Assembly: GCF_003323745.1 (NCBI RefSeq)
Contig: NZ_QOIL01000022.1
Span: 117,477 to 181,476, forward strand
Direction of reading: 5' to 3'
From: Sphaerisporangium album
GTDB lineage: Bacteria; Actinomycetota; Actinomycetes; Streptosporangiales; Streptosporangiaceae
Length of the DNA stretch: 64,000 bases
The position numbers and the translations under genes were made by a program. Under the pieces are notes generated by a model. The model had not been told where the DNA came from and did not search any database. It worked only from the letters and a program-made list of their open reading frames with translations. This document shows, one piece after another, positions 16,290-23,957 of this stretch (positions are counted from its first letter, which is position 1; every line of letters starts with the position of its first letter).

Positions 16290-16459
16290 CGCGCCGCCGC
16301 CGCACCCGCGGGCGAGCCGACGCGAAGAAGGCTAGGGCGAGTACCACCTCGACGCCGCGCTGACGGCCATCCGCTCCGCCCTGCGGTCGCTCCCGGGCAG
16401 AACTGGGACCGGGGTGCCGGTCTACGGGGGCCCAGGCCGAACCGACAATTTAAACTGTA

Positions 16460-16488
16460 TTGACAAATCTGTTCTTCGCCACGATATT
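16460..16488 (+). promoter_or_regulatory. TTGACA-17-GATATT promoter before a regulator remnant
   Basis: TTGACA (16460-16465) and GATATT (16483-16488) are separated by exactly 17 bases, and the GTG at 16495 follows six bases later, consistent with a leaderless transcript. The AT-rich island around it, beginning TTTAAACTG, stands out from its GC-rich surroundings. Confidence 0.5.
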
Positions 16489-16494
16489 GAACGG

Positions 16495-16690
16495 GTGCTG
16501 GACGTCGCTGTGATCGAAGAACCCGCCGCGGCCGAGGCGGCTCTCGACCCGGCCCGGGTCTCGGCCCTCGCCGCCTCGCCGAGCCCGCCTGCCTCCGCTG
16601 GACGGCGAGGGGGTCTGGGCCGACGACGAGCGTGCGAGATCCGCACCGCCGACGCCATCCACACCACGGCCCCGGCATCGTGCTGATGTT
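16495..16690 (+). pseudogene. Remnant of an ArsR-like HTH regulator
   Basis: From GTG 16495 the frame reads LDVAVIEEPAAAEAALDPARV and SALAASPSPPASA. This matches the first helix of the ArsR-like winged-helix regulators whose N-terminus runs V-I-x-D/E-P-A-A-A-x-x-x-L-D-P-x-R. The frame then breaks before the recognition helix; nothing of the DNA-binding wing can be found in any frame. The promoter is intact, the gene is not. The rest of the stretch 16290-16903 holds only weak open frames that I do not support. Confidence 0.4.
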
Positions 16691-16903
16691 CCACCACGTG
16701 TTCGGAGCCGACACCGGCGCAACCGAAGACGCCCGGCAGCAGTGGCCGGCCGGACTCCTCAGCTGACCACCACCCCGCGCGGCCCGACCGTCTGCCGCGC
16801 GTGGTCATCGGCGACCCACAACGTCACCGGAGCGCCTCCGTTCCGACGGCGCGGGCGCGCAATCAACAAACACGACACAGACACACGACACAAGGAACCT
16901 TCA

Positions 16904-17476
16904 ATGCGCACTCTTATCAGCACCGCCTTCATCTCCCTCGACGGCGTCGTGGAGGGGCCGGGCGGAGAACCCGGCTACCGCAACTCCGGCTGGACCTTCA
17001 AGGACGTCGAGTTCGTCCCCGAGGCCTACGGGATCAAGGAGCGCGAGCAGCAGGAGTCCACCGCCATCCTGATGGGCCGGGTCAGCTACGAGGTCTTCAG
17101 CCCCGTCTGGCCAGACATGGCGGAGTTCGCCCGCTACAAGACGATGCCGAAGTACGTGGTCTCCACCAGCCTCACCGACGACAAGCTCGTCTCCAACTGG
17201 GGCGACACCACGATCCTGCGCTCGCTCGACGACGTCGCCGCACTCAAGCAGACCGACGGCGGCCCGATCATCGTGCACGGCAGCGCCTCGCTCAACCACG
17301 CCCTCTCGGATGCGGGCCTGATCGACCGCTACCACCTGCTCGTCTTCCCGCTGCTGCTCGGCGCCGGCAAGCGCCTGTTCAGCACCACCGACAAGGACAC
17401 CCAGAAGCTCAAGCTCGTCGAGTACGAGGCATACGCCAACGGCATCCAGAAGAACGTCCTCGACGTCGTCCGCTGA
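16904..17476 (+). CDS. Dihydrofolate reductase/RibD C-terminal family protein
   Basis: 190 residues from ATG 16904, with AAGGAA eight bases upstream. The fold is shown by LISTAFISLDGVVEGPGGE at the start, STAILMGRVSYEVFSPVWP in the middle, and the NADPH-binding GGPIIVHGSASLNHALSDAGLID with LLVFPLLLGAGKRLF. This is the RibD C-terminal/DHFR-like group used as small NADPH-dependent reductases; it is not the true folate enzyme FolA. Substrate unknown. A related gene on the opposite strand lies at 18625. Confidence 0.88.
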   Translation: MRTLISTAFISLDGVVEGPGGEPGYRNSGWTFKDVEFVPEAYGIKEREQQESTAILMGRVSYEVFSPVWPDMAEFARYKTMPKYVVSTSLTDDKLVSNWGDTTILRSLDDVAALKQTDGGPIIVHGSASLNHALSDAGLIDRYHLLVFPLLLGAGKRLFSTTDKDTQKLKLVEYEAYANGIQKNVLDVVR

Positions 17477-17578
17477 CCCCGGCCGAACCCTCCGCTCCTG
17501 ACATGGAGCCGCGGCCCGGGACGCCTTCCCCCGAAGCGACGCTCGCTTCCGGCTGATCTGTCCCAGAAATTCCGGCGC

Positions 17579-17618
17579 CGTTGTCGCCGCCGGCCGAGCT
17601 CGGCCGGCGGCGACAACG
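17579..17618. repeat. 40-bp perfect palindrome with no loop
   Basis: The first 20 bases (CGTTGTCGCCGCCGGCCGAG) are the exact reverse complement of the next 20, centred between 17598 and 17599. It stands about 100 bases after the reductase stop, in an otherwise gene-free stretch (17477-17822). It could be a bidirectional terminator, although the lack of a loop means the RNA hairpin must open its central bases, or a binding site. No flanking direct repeat or transposase is present. Confidence 0.85.
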
Positions 17619-17822
17619 TTGAGAGCCCTCCGACCAGCATGTCTCCGGGTTGACCAACAGCCCCGGCATCCAGACGCGGGGCCGGCCCCAGCCTCCTCCG
17701 TTCTCGGTGACCGCGCACCACCCCCGGCTCATCCCCACGCCGCGCCCGTGGCCGGCCACTCACCACCATCACCATGACCGCCGGCCAATGGCCGGTGCTC
17801 AACTCACGCCCAGGAGCCTGTG

Positions 17823-18296
17823 ATGACTGCCCGAACACCCGCCACCGACCTGTCCGGTGACGCCCCCGCCGACATCGCTGTCCGGGTTCCGTTCCGCGCG
17901 TTGCTGCGGACGAACCTGGTCGCCACGGTCCTCGCCGCGGCGGCGACCGAAACATTCGCCGCTCTCGTCCGGGCCTCGGGCGTACCGCTGGCGGTCGGCA
18001 ATCCCGGCGGCAGCGCCTCCGACGTCGTCCCGGTCACCCTCGGCGCCTGCGCGATCGCCCTCGCGATGGTCATGGTCGTCGGCATCGGCATCGCCGCGTT
18101 GATCAACCGGCGAGCATCCCGGCCGGCCCGCACCTACCGCATCGTGACGAGCGTGCTCGTGCTCCTGTCCCTCGTCCCCCCGCTGACCGCCGCGGAGACC
18201 TCCACGGGGACCAAGGTGACGCTCGTCGCCGCTCACTTGATCGCGGCCGCCATCATCGTGCCCCTGGTCAGCCGCCGCCTCTCCCCCACCCGATAG
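17823..18296 (+). CDS. DUF6069 family four-helix membrane protein
   Basis: 157 residues from ATG 17823 with AGGAG eight bases upstream (GTG 17820 is a minor alternative). Four hydrophobic helices: NLVATVLAAAATETFAALV, VTLGACAIALAMVMVVGIGI, TYRIVTSVLVLLSLVPPL, VTLVAAHLIAAAIIVPLV. The A-S-G-V-P-L-A-V segment after helix 1 and the polar loop before helix 2 match the DUF6069 actinobacterial membrane family. Function unknown. No partner gene is close; the next 328 bases hold only a regulator relic. Confidence 0.75.
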   Translation: MTARTPATDLSGDAPADIAVRVPFRALLRTNLVATVLAAAATETFAALVRASGVPLAVGNPGGSASDVVPVTLGACAIALAMVMVVGIGIAALINRRASRPARTYRIVTSVLVLLSLVPPLTAAETSTGTKVTLVAAHLIAAAIIVPLVSRRLSPTR

Positions 18297-18454
18297 CGGA
18301 CCGAACGACGTGCCGACAGGCAACCCCCTCGTTGGCGAGGGCGGCGTCGAAGCCCCGGCCGGGCACCAGGGCGAGCCGGCGGAAGACCCGCCGCGCGGAG
18401 TCCGCGTGGCGTCACCGCCGGGCTGTTCGAAGCCGCCGCGGCTGCTGCGGTTGT

Positions 18455-18559
18455 CTGCTGGTCGTCGGCCTTGCGGACCTTCTCCGGCCCGGGGATCAGG
18501 AGTTCCTCGACTCCGCAGTTCAGCACGGCGCAGATGACGGTCGTGTTCGCGGAGCATGC
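18455..18559 (-). pseudogene. Possible remnant of a Cro/C1-type HTH regulator
   Basis: A short frame reads TTVICAVLNCGVEELLIPGPEKV then RKADDQQ, resembling the C-terminal end of small XRE regulators, where the last helix of the HTH reads I-C-x-x-L-x-C-x-x-E-D-L-L. Upstream the frame lacks the rest of the HTH, so only about 35 residues remain. The stretch 18297-18624 otherwise shows nothing. Low confidence. Confidence 0.25.
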
Positions 18560-18624
18560 GCAGGACGGTGGCGGGTGAGGAGTGCTGTCCCTTCTTCTCG
18601 CCCAGCGCTCCCTGCCACACTCCG

Positions 18625-19185
18625 CTAGACGCGGTCGTACCGCATCACCACCACCTGGGAATCGCAGGTACGCGACTCGGCCAGCCGCAGGCCCAGCCGC
18701 TCGTCACGCGGGACGAACAGCGGCCGGCCACCGCCCAGCACGACCGGGTGCACCGCGATGTGGTACTCGTCGATGAGGCCGTGCTCGGTGAGCGCGGCGG
18801 CCAGGCTGGAGCCGCCGGTGAGCAGCAGGTCCTTGCCGTCCTGTCGCTTGAGCTCGGCGGCCTGCTCGGCGAGGTCGTCGCCGATGATCCGGGTGGCCCA
18901 GTCGGTCTCCTTCAATGTCCTCGAGAAGACGATCTTCGGCGTTTCGCGCCAGCGAGGGGCGAACTTCAGGACGTGCGGGTGGTCCGACATCGACTCGGCA
19001 TTCGGCCAGAAGGCCACCATGCCTTCCCAGACGCCGCGCCCGTACAGGAAGGTGTCGGAGCGGTCGGCCAGCGCCTCGGAGTACGCCGACAGTTCCTCGC
19101 CCATCACGGGCCAGTCGAACTCGCCGTTCGGGCCGTCGATGTGGCCGTCGATCGAGGTGTGCACCCAGAAGATGATCTTACGCAT
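18625..19185 (-). CDS. Dihydrofolate reductase/RibD C-terminal family protein
   Basis: 186 residues. Begins MRKIIFWVHTSIDGHIDGPNG (strand and loop of the DHFR-like fold). In the middle are DTFLYGRGVWEGMVAFWP and KIVFSRTLKETDW, and the cofactor region is KDLLLTGGSSLAAALTEHGLID, with YHIAVHPVVLGGGRPLF. Intact and typical in length. Its ATG lies within the last codons of the membrane-protein gene at 19178 (8-base overlap), so they are coupled. It is a distant paralog of the gene at 16904. NADPH-dependent reduction is expected; substrate unknown. Confidence 0.88.
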   Translation of the reverse strand: MRKIIFWVHTSIDGHIDGPNGEFDWPVMGEELSAYSEALADRSDTFLYGRGVWEGMVAFWPNAESMSDHPHVLKFAPRWRETPKIVFSRTLKETDWATRIIGDDLAEQAAELKRQDGKDLLLTGGSSLAAALTEHGLIDEYHIAVHPVVLGGGRPLFVPRDERLGLRLAESRTCDSQVVVMRYDRV

Positions 19186-20416
19186 GTCCGGCTCCTGTTC
19201 TCTTTGCTTTCGCAGGTGAGTCGGAGCCGTGGCGACGTTCTCTACATCTGACGGAAGAATCTTTTTCGGGTGATTTCATCGGCATCGAGGCCGGGCGTCG
19301 GCGGACGAGCAGCGCCAGCAGACCGACCATGACCAGCCCCAGAGTGGACAGCTCCAGCTTGTCGGCGAGGGTGGCGGCGTTGGCCACCACCCCGAACGCG
19401 GTGTGCCCCGCCAACGCCCCACCGGCCAGGCAGAGACCGTGCCGGTCCGTCCACCCGCCGCTCCTCGTCCACCGGCGTACCAGCCACCCGGCCGACAGCG
19501 CGACCACCGCCGCGCCCAGCATCGGCGCCGCCACCCAGCCGCCGTGAGTGAAGGCGGGCTGACCGGCCCCGCCGAACGGGAACAGCAGCGCCAGATACCC
19601 GAACCCCGCCAACACCCCGAAGACCCCCACCACCCAGGATCCGGGAACCGCCCCGACCCGCGTCCCGTCCACCGTCGATTCGGAGGCAGCGGACGCTCCG
19701 CGCGCAGTCGGCGCTGCGGGTGTGGCGGACGTCGCGGGCACAGGGGGCGCGTCGGGTGCGGGGGACGCCTCGCGCGCACCGGGCGTTGCGGGTGCGGTGG
19801 GCGCATCGGAGGCGGTGGGCGGGAGTACGCGCAGGGCCACCACTGCCAGCAGTGCCACGGCGGCCACGCACCCCGCCATTACCGCGACCGGCGCCTGGTA
19901 GCCGGGGTCGATGGAGGTCGCCACGGTGATCCGCAGCAGCAGCCCGCCCAGCACGAACACCACTCCGGCCACCACGACCCCCGTCCGCTTCAGATACGGC
20001 CGGTCGCGCAGGGACGGGAACGCCAGGTCGGCCAGGAGGATCGGCAGCGCCACGCTGAACACGGCGTGGTAGGGCAGGTTGAGCTCGGCATAGGCGGTGT
20101 TCAGCCCGAGGAACCTCGGTGCCCACCCGGCCACCCCGTACATGGTGGGGCTGCTGAGCGCCTGTAACACCAGTCCCTCCTCGACGATGCCGTACGCCAG
20201 TCCGAGGAGCAGGATCGACGGCCAGCCCCCGCGGCGCCGTCGTACCAGCTCCCGGATCAGCACCGTGCCGGCGCCGTAGATCGGGATCCACAGGAGCATC
20301 AGCCAGATCCGGCTGAGCGGCGGGTTGCCCAGCGTGAGTTCGGCGATGACCGGAGTGATCACCGCGAGCAGCAACGCGGCGCGTCGGCCGCCCTTTGGTG
20401 TGTCGGCTGCCTTCAT
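19178..20416 (-). CDS. Polytopic membrane protein with Ala/Pro-rich linker
   Basis: 412 residues from ATG 20416, with about ten membrane helices. After helix 1 (ALLLAVITPVIAEL) comes GAGTVLIRELVRRRRGGW then LGLAYGIVEEGLV; the E-E-G in a membrane helix is reminiscent of membrane protease or carotenoid-modifying families, but the rest does not match them well, so I leave the family open. Residues about 208-255 form a low-complexity Ala/Pro/Thr linker dividing the protein into two helical bundles. It is coupled to the reductase gene downstream and divergent from the kinase at 20592. Confidence 0.7.
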   Translation of the reverse strand: MKAADTPKGGRRAALLLAVITPVIAELTLGNPPLSRIWLMLLWIPIYGAGTVLIRELVRRRRGGWPSILLLGLAYGIVEEGLVLQALSSPTMYGVAGWAPRFLGLNTAYAELNLPYHAVFSVALPILLADLAFPSLRDRPYLKRTGVVVAGVVFVLGGLLLRITVATSIDPGYQAPVAVMAGCVAAVALLAVVALRVLPPTASDAPTAPATPGAREASPAPDAPPVPATSATPAAPTARGASAASESTVDGTRVGAVPGSWVVGVFGVLAGFGYLALLFPFGGAGQPAFTHGGWVAAPMLGAAVVALSAGWLVRRWTRSGGWTDRHGLCLAGGALAGHTAFGVVANAATLADKLELSTLGLVMVGLLALLVRRRPASMPMKSPEKDSSVRCRERRHGSDSPAKAKRTGAGHA

Positions 20417-20591
20417 GGGGCCAGCGTGCCGGGCGGTGGGGGCCTGCCTCTGCCGGCGGACGGCCGGAACGTGGCAGCCCAGGTCGTTTCCGCCAGAACC
20501 TCCGGACACCTCTCTTGGCGACTTTGGTTGTGGTCCACGGGTGACCTCGGTTGCCAACGCGGGGCTCAGGGGCGGGCTACGATCGGCGGTT

Positions 20592-21809
20592 GTGTTCCTG
20601 ACCAGCGCGGACGAGGTGCGGATCGGCTCGATGTGGTCGCGGGGCGGCTGGGTCGTGGGCCTCGGCGGGTTCGTGCCCGCGCTCGCCGGAGCGGTGGCGG
20701 TGGTCTGGGGGGATCTGGCGGGCGGTCCGGGCTGGTACCTGGTCGCCGACCTGGTGTGTGGTGCGCCGGCCTGCGCGGGGGTGTGGCTGTGCCGGAGGTG
20801 GCCCGTGTCCGCGGGGCTGGCGGTGATCGCGCTGTCGGTGCCCGCCGCTTCGGCGTCGGTGGCGGCGGGGATCGCCGCGCTGATCGCGGCCCTGTATCGG
20901 CGGCCGCGCGTGGCGATCGCGGTGGGGGCGGCAGGGGTGGGGGCGACGCTGGTCAGGTTCGCGGTGCGGCCGCCCGAGCTTGCGCCGTATCCGGTGTGGG
21001 CTCTGGTCGGGGTGCTGTTCGGGGTGGCGGTGACCGTGTGGGGGATGCTGGCGCGCACCCGCCGGGAGCTGGTGCTGTCGCTGGCCGAGCGGGCTCGCCG
21101 GGCGGAGGCCGACCAGCGGCTGCGCGCCGAGGAGGCCCGCCGCGCCGAACGGCTCGGGATCGCCCGGGAGATGCATGACGTGCTCGCTCACCGGTTGTCG
21201 CTGCTGGCGGTGCACGCGGGGGCGCTGGAGTTCAACGCGGACGCGACGCCGGGCGAGGTCGCGGAGGCGGCCGGGGTGATCCGGCTGAGCGCCCGCCTGG
21301 CGCTGGAGGAGCTACGGACCGTCATCTCGGTCCTCCGCGATCCAGCACCACCGCCACCATCGGACACCGGACCGCCATCGGACACCGGACCGCCATCGGA
21401 CACCGGGTCGCCGTCGGGCGGTGGGGTGGATGTCGGGGCGCTCGTTGAGGAGTCGCGGCGGGCCGGGATGCGGGTCGAGCTGCGCGATCACGGGGTGCGC
21501 CTGTCCGAGGTGCCGGATGCGGTGGGCCGCGCCGCGTACAGGATCGTGCAGGAGGGGCTCACGAACGCGCGCAAGCACGCACCCGGTCAGCCCGTGACAG
21601 TGCTCGTGTCGGGCATGAGGGGGGCCGAGTTGGTGGTCGAGGTGCGCAACCCGCTTCACAGCGGACCGGCCGCCCTCGCGGGGACCGGGGCGAGGGCGGG
21701 GCTGGCCGGGCTGGCGGAGCGGGCATCGCTGGCCGGTGGCCGGTTGGAGTGCGGGGAGACCGCGGACGGCGGGTTCCGGCTGGCGGCCCGGCTGCCGTGG
21801 CCGCGGTGA
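20592..21809 (+). CDS. Sensor histidine kinase (HisKA_3/NarL-type)
   Basis: 405 residues from GTG 20592, eight bases after TACGAT (20578-20583), again without a ribosome site. Five hydrophobic helices form the sensor. A long basic/acidic helix (LAERARRAEADQRLRAEEARR) leads into AREMHDVLAHRLSLL, with H195 as phosphoacceptor. The linker between dimerisation and ATPase domains contains a three-fold repeat of PPSDTG. The ATPase domain shows YRIVQEGLTNARKHA and GLAGLAERASLAGG, and ends RLAARLPWPR. It pairs with the response regulator 14 bases downstream. The signal is unknown; the divergent membrane protein could be a target or sensor partner. Confidence 0.87.
   Translation: MFLTSADEVRIGSMWSRGGWVVGLGGFVPALAGAVAVVWGDLAGGPGWYLVADLVCGAPACAGVWLCRRWPVSAGLAVIALSVPAASASVAAGIAALIAALYRRPRVAIAVGAAGVGATLVRFAVRPPELAPYPVWALVGVLFGVAVTVWGMLARTRRELVLSLAERARRAEADQRLRAEEARRAERLGIAREMHDVLAHRLSLLAVHAGALEFNADATPGEVAEAAGVIRLSARLALEELRTVISVLRDPAPPPPSDTGPPSDTGPPSDTGSPSGGGVDVGALVEESRRAGMRVELRDHGVRLSEVPDAVGRAAYRIVQEGLTNARKHAPGQPVTVLVSGMRGAELVVEVRNPLHSGPAALAGTGARAGLAGLAERASLAGGRLECGETADGGFRLAARLPWPR
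21357..21410 (+). repeat. 18-bp tandem repeat, three copies, inside the kinase gene
   Basis: CCATCGGACACCGGACCG is repeated head to tail (the third copy ends GGTCG). It keeps the frame and encodes a Pro-Ser-Asp-Thr-Gly-Pro linker between the dimerisation helix and the ATPase domain. Confidence 0.85.
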
Positions 21810-21822
21810 GGGCGCGGCTAGC

Positions 21823-22503
21823 ATGGCCCAGGTGAGAGCCGACGAGAGCGCGCCGATCCGGGTGCTGATCGTGGACGACGACGCCCTCGTACGCGCCGGT
21901 CTGACGTTGATGCTCAAAGGCACCCCGGACCTGCACATCGTCGGCACGGTGGCCGACGGCGGCGAGGTCGAGAGCGCCGTGGCCGAGCACGGGCCCGACG
22001 TGGTGCTCATGGACATCCGGATGAACGGCCTCGACGGCATCGAAGCGACCCGGCGGCTGCGGGCGCGGGCGGGGGCGCCCGAGGTGGTGGTGCTCACCAC
22101 GTTCGACGCCGACGAGCTGGTGTTCAGGGCTTTGCGGTCGGGGGCGAGCGGGTTCCTGCTCAAGGACACCCCGCCGGAGGGCATCGTGGACGCCGTGCGG
22201 AAGGTCGTGGCCGGGGAGCCGATCCTGTCGCCGAGCGTCACGCGCAAGCTGATCGCCCACCTGGTGCCCGAGGAGGAGAGCCGACGACGTACCGACGCCC
22301 GTCAGGTGCTGGCGCGGCTGACTGAGCGGGAGCGCGAGGTGGCGCTGGCGGTCGGCCAGGGGAAGCCGAACGCGGTGATCGCCGGTGAGCTGCACATGAG
22401 CGTGGGCACCGTGAAGGGGTACATCTCCCGTATTCTCGCCAAGGCCGGCCTGGACAACCGGGTTCAGCTGGCCCTCATCGTCCACGACGCCGGGCCAGGG
22501 TAG
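21823..22503 (+). CDS. NarL/FixJ family response regulator
   Basis: 226 residues from ATG 21823 (GTG 21832 possible). The receiver shows LIVDDDALVRAG, phosphoacceptor D64 in VLMDIRMNG, VVLTTFDADELVF and the conserved Lys in FLLKDTPP. The output domain is LuxR-type: LTEREREVALAVGQG, NAVIAGELHMSVGTVKGYI. Partner of the kinase at 20592. About 100 bases separate its stop from the convergent end of the rhamnulokinase gene. Confidence 0.9.
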   Translation: MAQVRADESAPIRVLIVDDDALVRAGLTLMLKGTPDLHIVGTVADGGEVESAVAEHGPDVVLMDIRMNGLDGIEATRRLRARAGAPEVVVLTTFDADELVFRALRSGASGFLLKDTPPEGIVDAVRKVVAGEPILSPSVTRKLIAHLVPEEESRRRTDARQVLARLTEREREVALAVGQGKPNAVIAGELHMSVGTVKGYISRILAKAGLDNRVQLALIVHDAGPG

Positions 22504-22601
22504 AGGCCCGGAGCGTCAGCGGTGGCGGTGCTCTGGCCCTGCTGAGCGCGCCGGCAGTCCAGCCCTGAGCCACCGGCACTGCCGGGCATGAGCGAAATCA
22601 T

Positions 22602-23957
22602 CTACCGGAGAACTGCGGCCACCTCGTCCCAGCGGGCTTCGTCACCTTTGGGCTCGTAGCGGGTGAGCCGCTGCGTGCCGGCCACCAAGGCGCGCATCTC
22701 GGCGAGGCTGGTGACCACACCGGCCGGGCGGGCCTGGACGAGGATGTTGCCGACGGCGGTGGCCTCCGCGGGCCCCGCGACGACCGGCAGGCCGCAGGCG
22801 TCGGCAGTGAGCTGGCACAGCAGCGCGTTCCTGGCGCCTCCGCCGACCAGGTGGATCACCTCGACCTCGCGGCCCGTCAGCCGGATGGCCTGGCGCAGGG
22901 TGGCGCGATGCGCCAGGGCCAGGCTCTCCATGACGCAGCGGACGAACGCGGGGAGATCGGCGGGCGGGTCCTGGCCGGTGCGACGGCATTCGGCGGCGAT
23001 CCTGGCGGGCATGTCGCCCGGCGGCAGGAAGACGGACGCGTCGGCGTCCACCACGGCGGCGAAGGGACGCGAGCCGGCGGCGGCGGCCAGCAACGGTTCC
23101 AGCTCGGGCTCGCCCCACGCGCGCAGGCACTCCTGCAGGAGCCACAGGCCCATGACGTTGCGCAGGTAGCGGATGGTCCCGTCGATTCCCGCCTCGTTGG
23201 TGAAGGAACGCGATGTCAGCACGGGTGCGGTCAGCTCGACGCCGACCAGCGACCAGGTGCCGCACGAGATGTAGGCGAAGCGCTCCGATGTGGCCGGGAC
23301 GGCGACCACGGCCGAGGCGGTGTCGTGGGAGGCGACGGTGACGAGCTCGGCGGACCGGTCGCCGATCGGCACGGCCCCGATGGGGTCGCCGGGGCGGCGC
23401 AGCGGGGGGAAGATCCGGGAGGGCAGGCCGAGCCGGTCGATCAGGCCACGCGCCCATGTCCGGTCGTGCACGTCCAGCAGGCTGGTCGTGGACGCGTTGG
23501 TGACCTCGGCGCCGATCTCGCCGGTGAGCCAGTAGGCGATCAGGTCGGGGATGAGCAGCATCGTCTCGGCCCGGTCGAGCCGGTCGGCCAGCAACTGGTA
23601 GACGGTGTTGAACGCCAGGAACTGGATGCCGGAAGCCGCGTAGAGCTCGTCCGACGGCTCCGCCGCGCGGGTGCGGCCGTCGCGATAGTGCACGGGATTG
23701 CCCAGCAGCTTCCCGGCGGAGTCGAGCAGGCCGTAGTCGACGGCCCATGAGTCGATCCCCACGGAGCGGACCGGGCCCGCGAGGCCCAGGCCGTACTCGA
23801 TCTCACGATAGAGGCCGAGGATGTCCCAGTAGAGCGTGCCCGACACCCGCACGGGCCTGTTCGCGAAGCGATGCACCTCCGACAGCCGCAGGCTCTCGTC
23901 CGAGACGATCACCCGGCCGCTCGACGCGCCGAGGTCGACCGCGGCGAAGGCGCTCAT
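22602..23957 (-). CDS. rhaB: L-rhamnulokinase
   Basis: 451 residues of the FGGY sugar-kinase family. The N-terminal phosphate loop is AAVDLGASSGRV; GLAGPVRSVGIDSWAVDYGLL carries the catalytic Asp; YISCGTWSLVGVEL is the hexokinase-type nucleotide segment; EVEVIHLVGGGARNALLCQLTAD is the C-terminal adenine site. The G-A-S-S-G loop and the D-S-W-A-V-D-Y segment are typical of rhamnulokinases rather than xylulo- or glycerol kinases. It phosphorylates L-rhamnulose at C1, providing the substrate for the aldolase at 34398. Its ATG overlaps the repressor stop by four bases, so repressor and kinase form the leftward arm of the locus. Confidence 0.9.
   Translation of the reverse strand: MSAFAAVDLGASSGRVIVSDESLRLSEVHRFANRPVRVSGTLYWDILGLYREIEYGLGLAGPVRSVGIDSWAVDYGLLDSAGKLLGNPVHYRDGRTRAAEPSDELYAASGIQFLAFNTVYQLLADRLDRAETMLLIPDLIAYWLTGEIGAEVTNASTTSLLDVHDRTWARGLIDRLGLPSRIFPPLRRPGDPIGAVPIGDRSAELVTVASHDTASAVVAVPATSERFAYISCGTWSLVGVELTAPVLTSRSFTNEAGIDGTIRYLRNVMGLWLLQECLRAWGEPELEPLLAAAAGSRPFAAVVDADASVFLPPGDMPARIAAECRRTGQDPPADLPAFVRCVMESLALAHRATLRQAIRLTGREVEVIHLVGGGARNALLCQLTADACGLPVVAGPAEATAVGNILVQARPAGVVTSLAEMRALVAGTQRLTRYEPKGDEARWDEVAAVLR

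Noticed and set aside
16690..16903. Frame reading GIVLMFHHVFGADTG, resembling a dienelactone-hydrolase start
   Set aside because: Too short and without the nucleophile motif; not enough to name a fragment.
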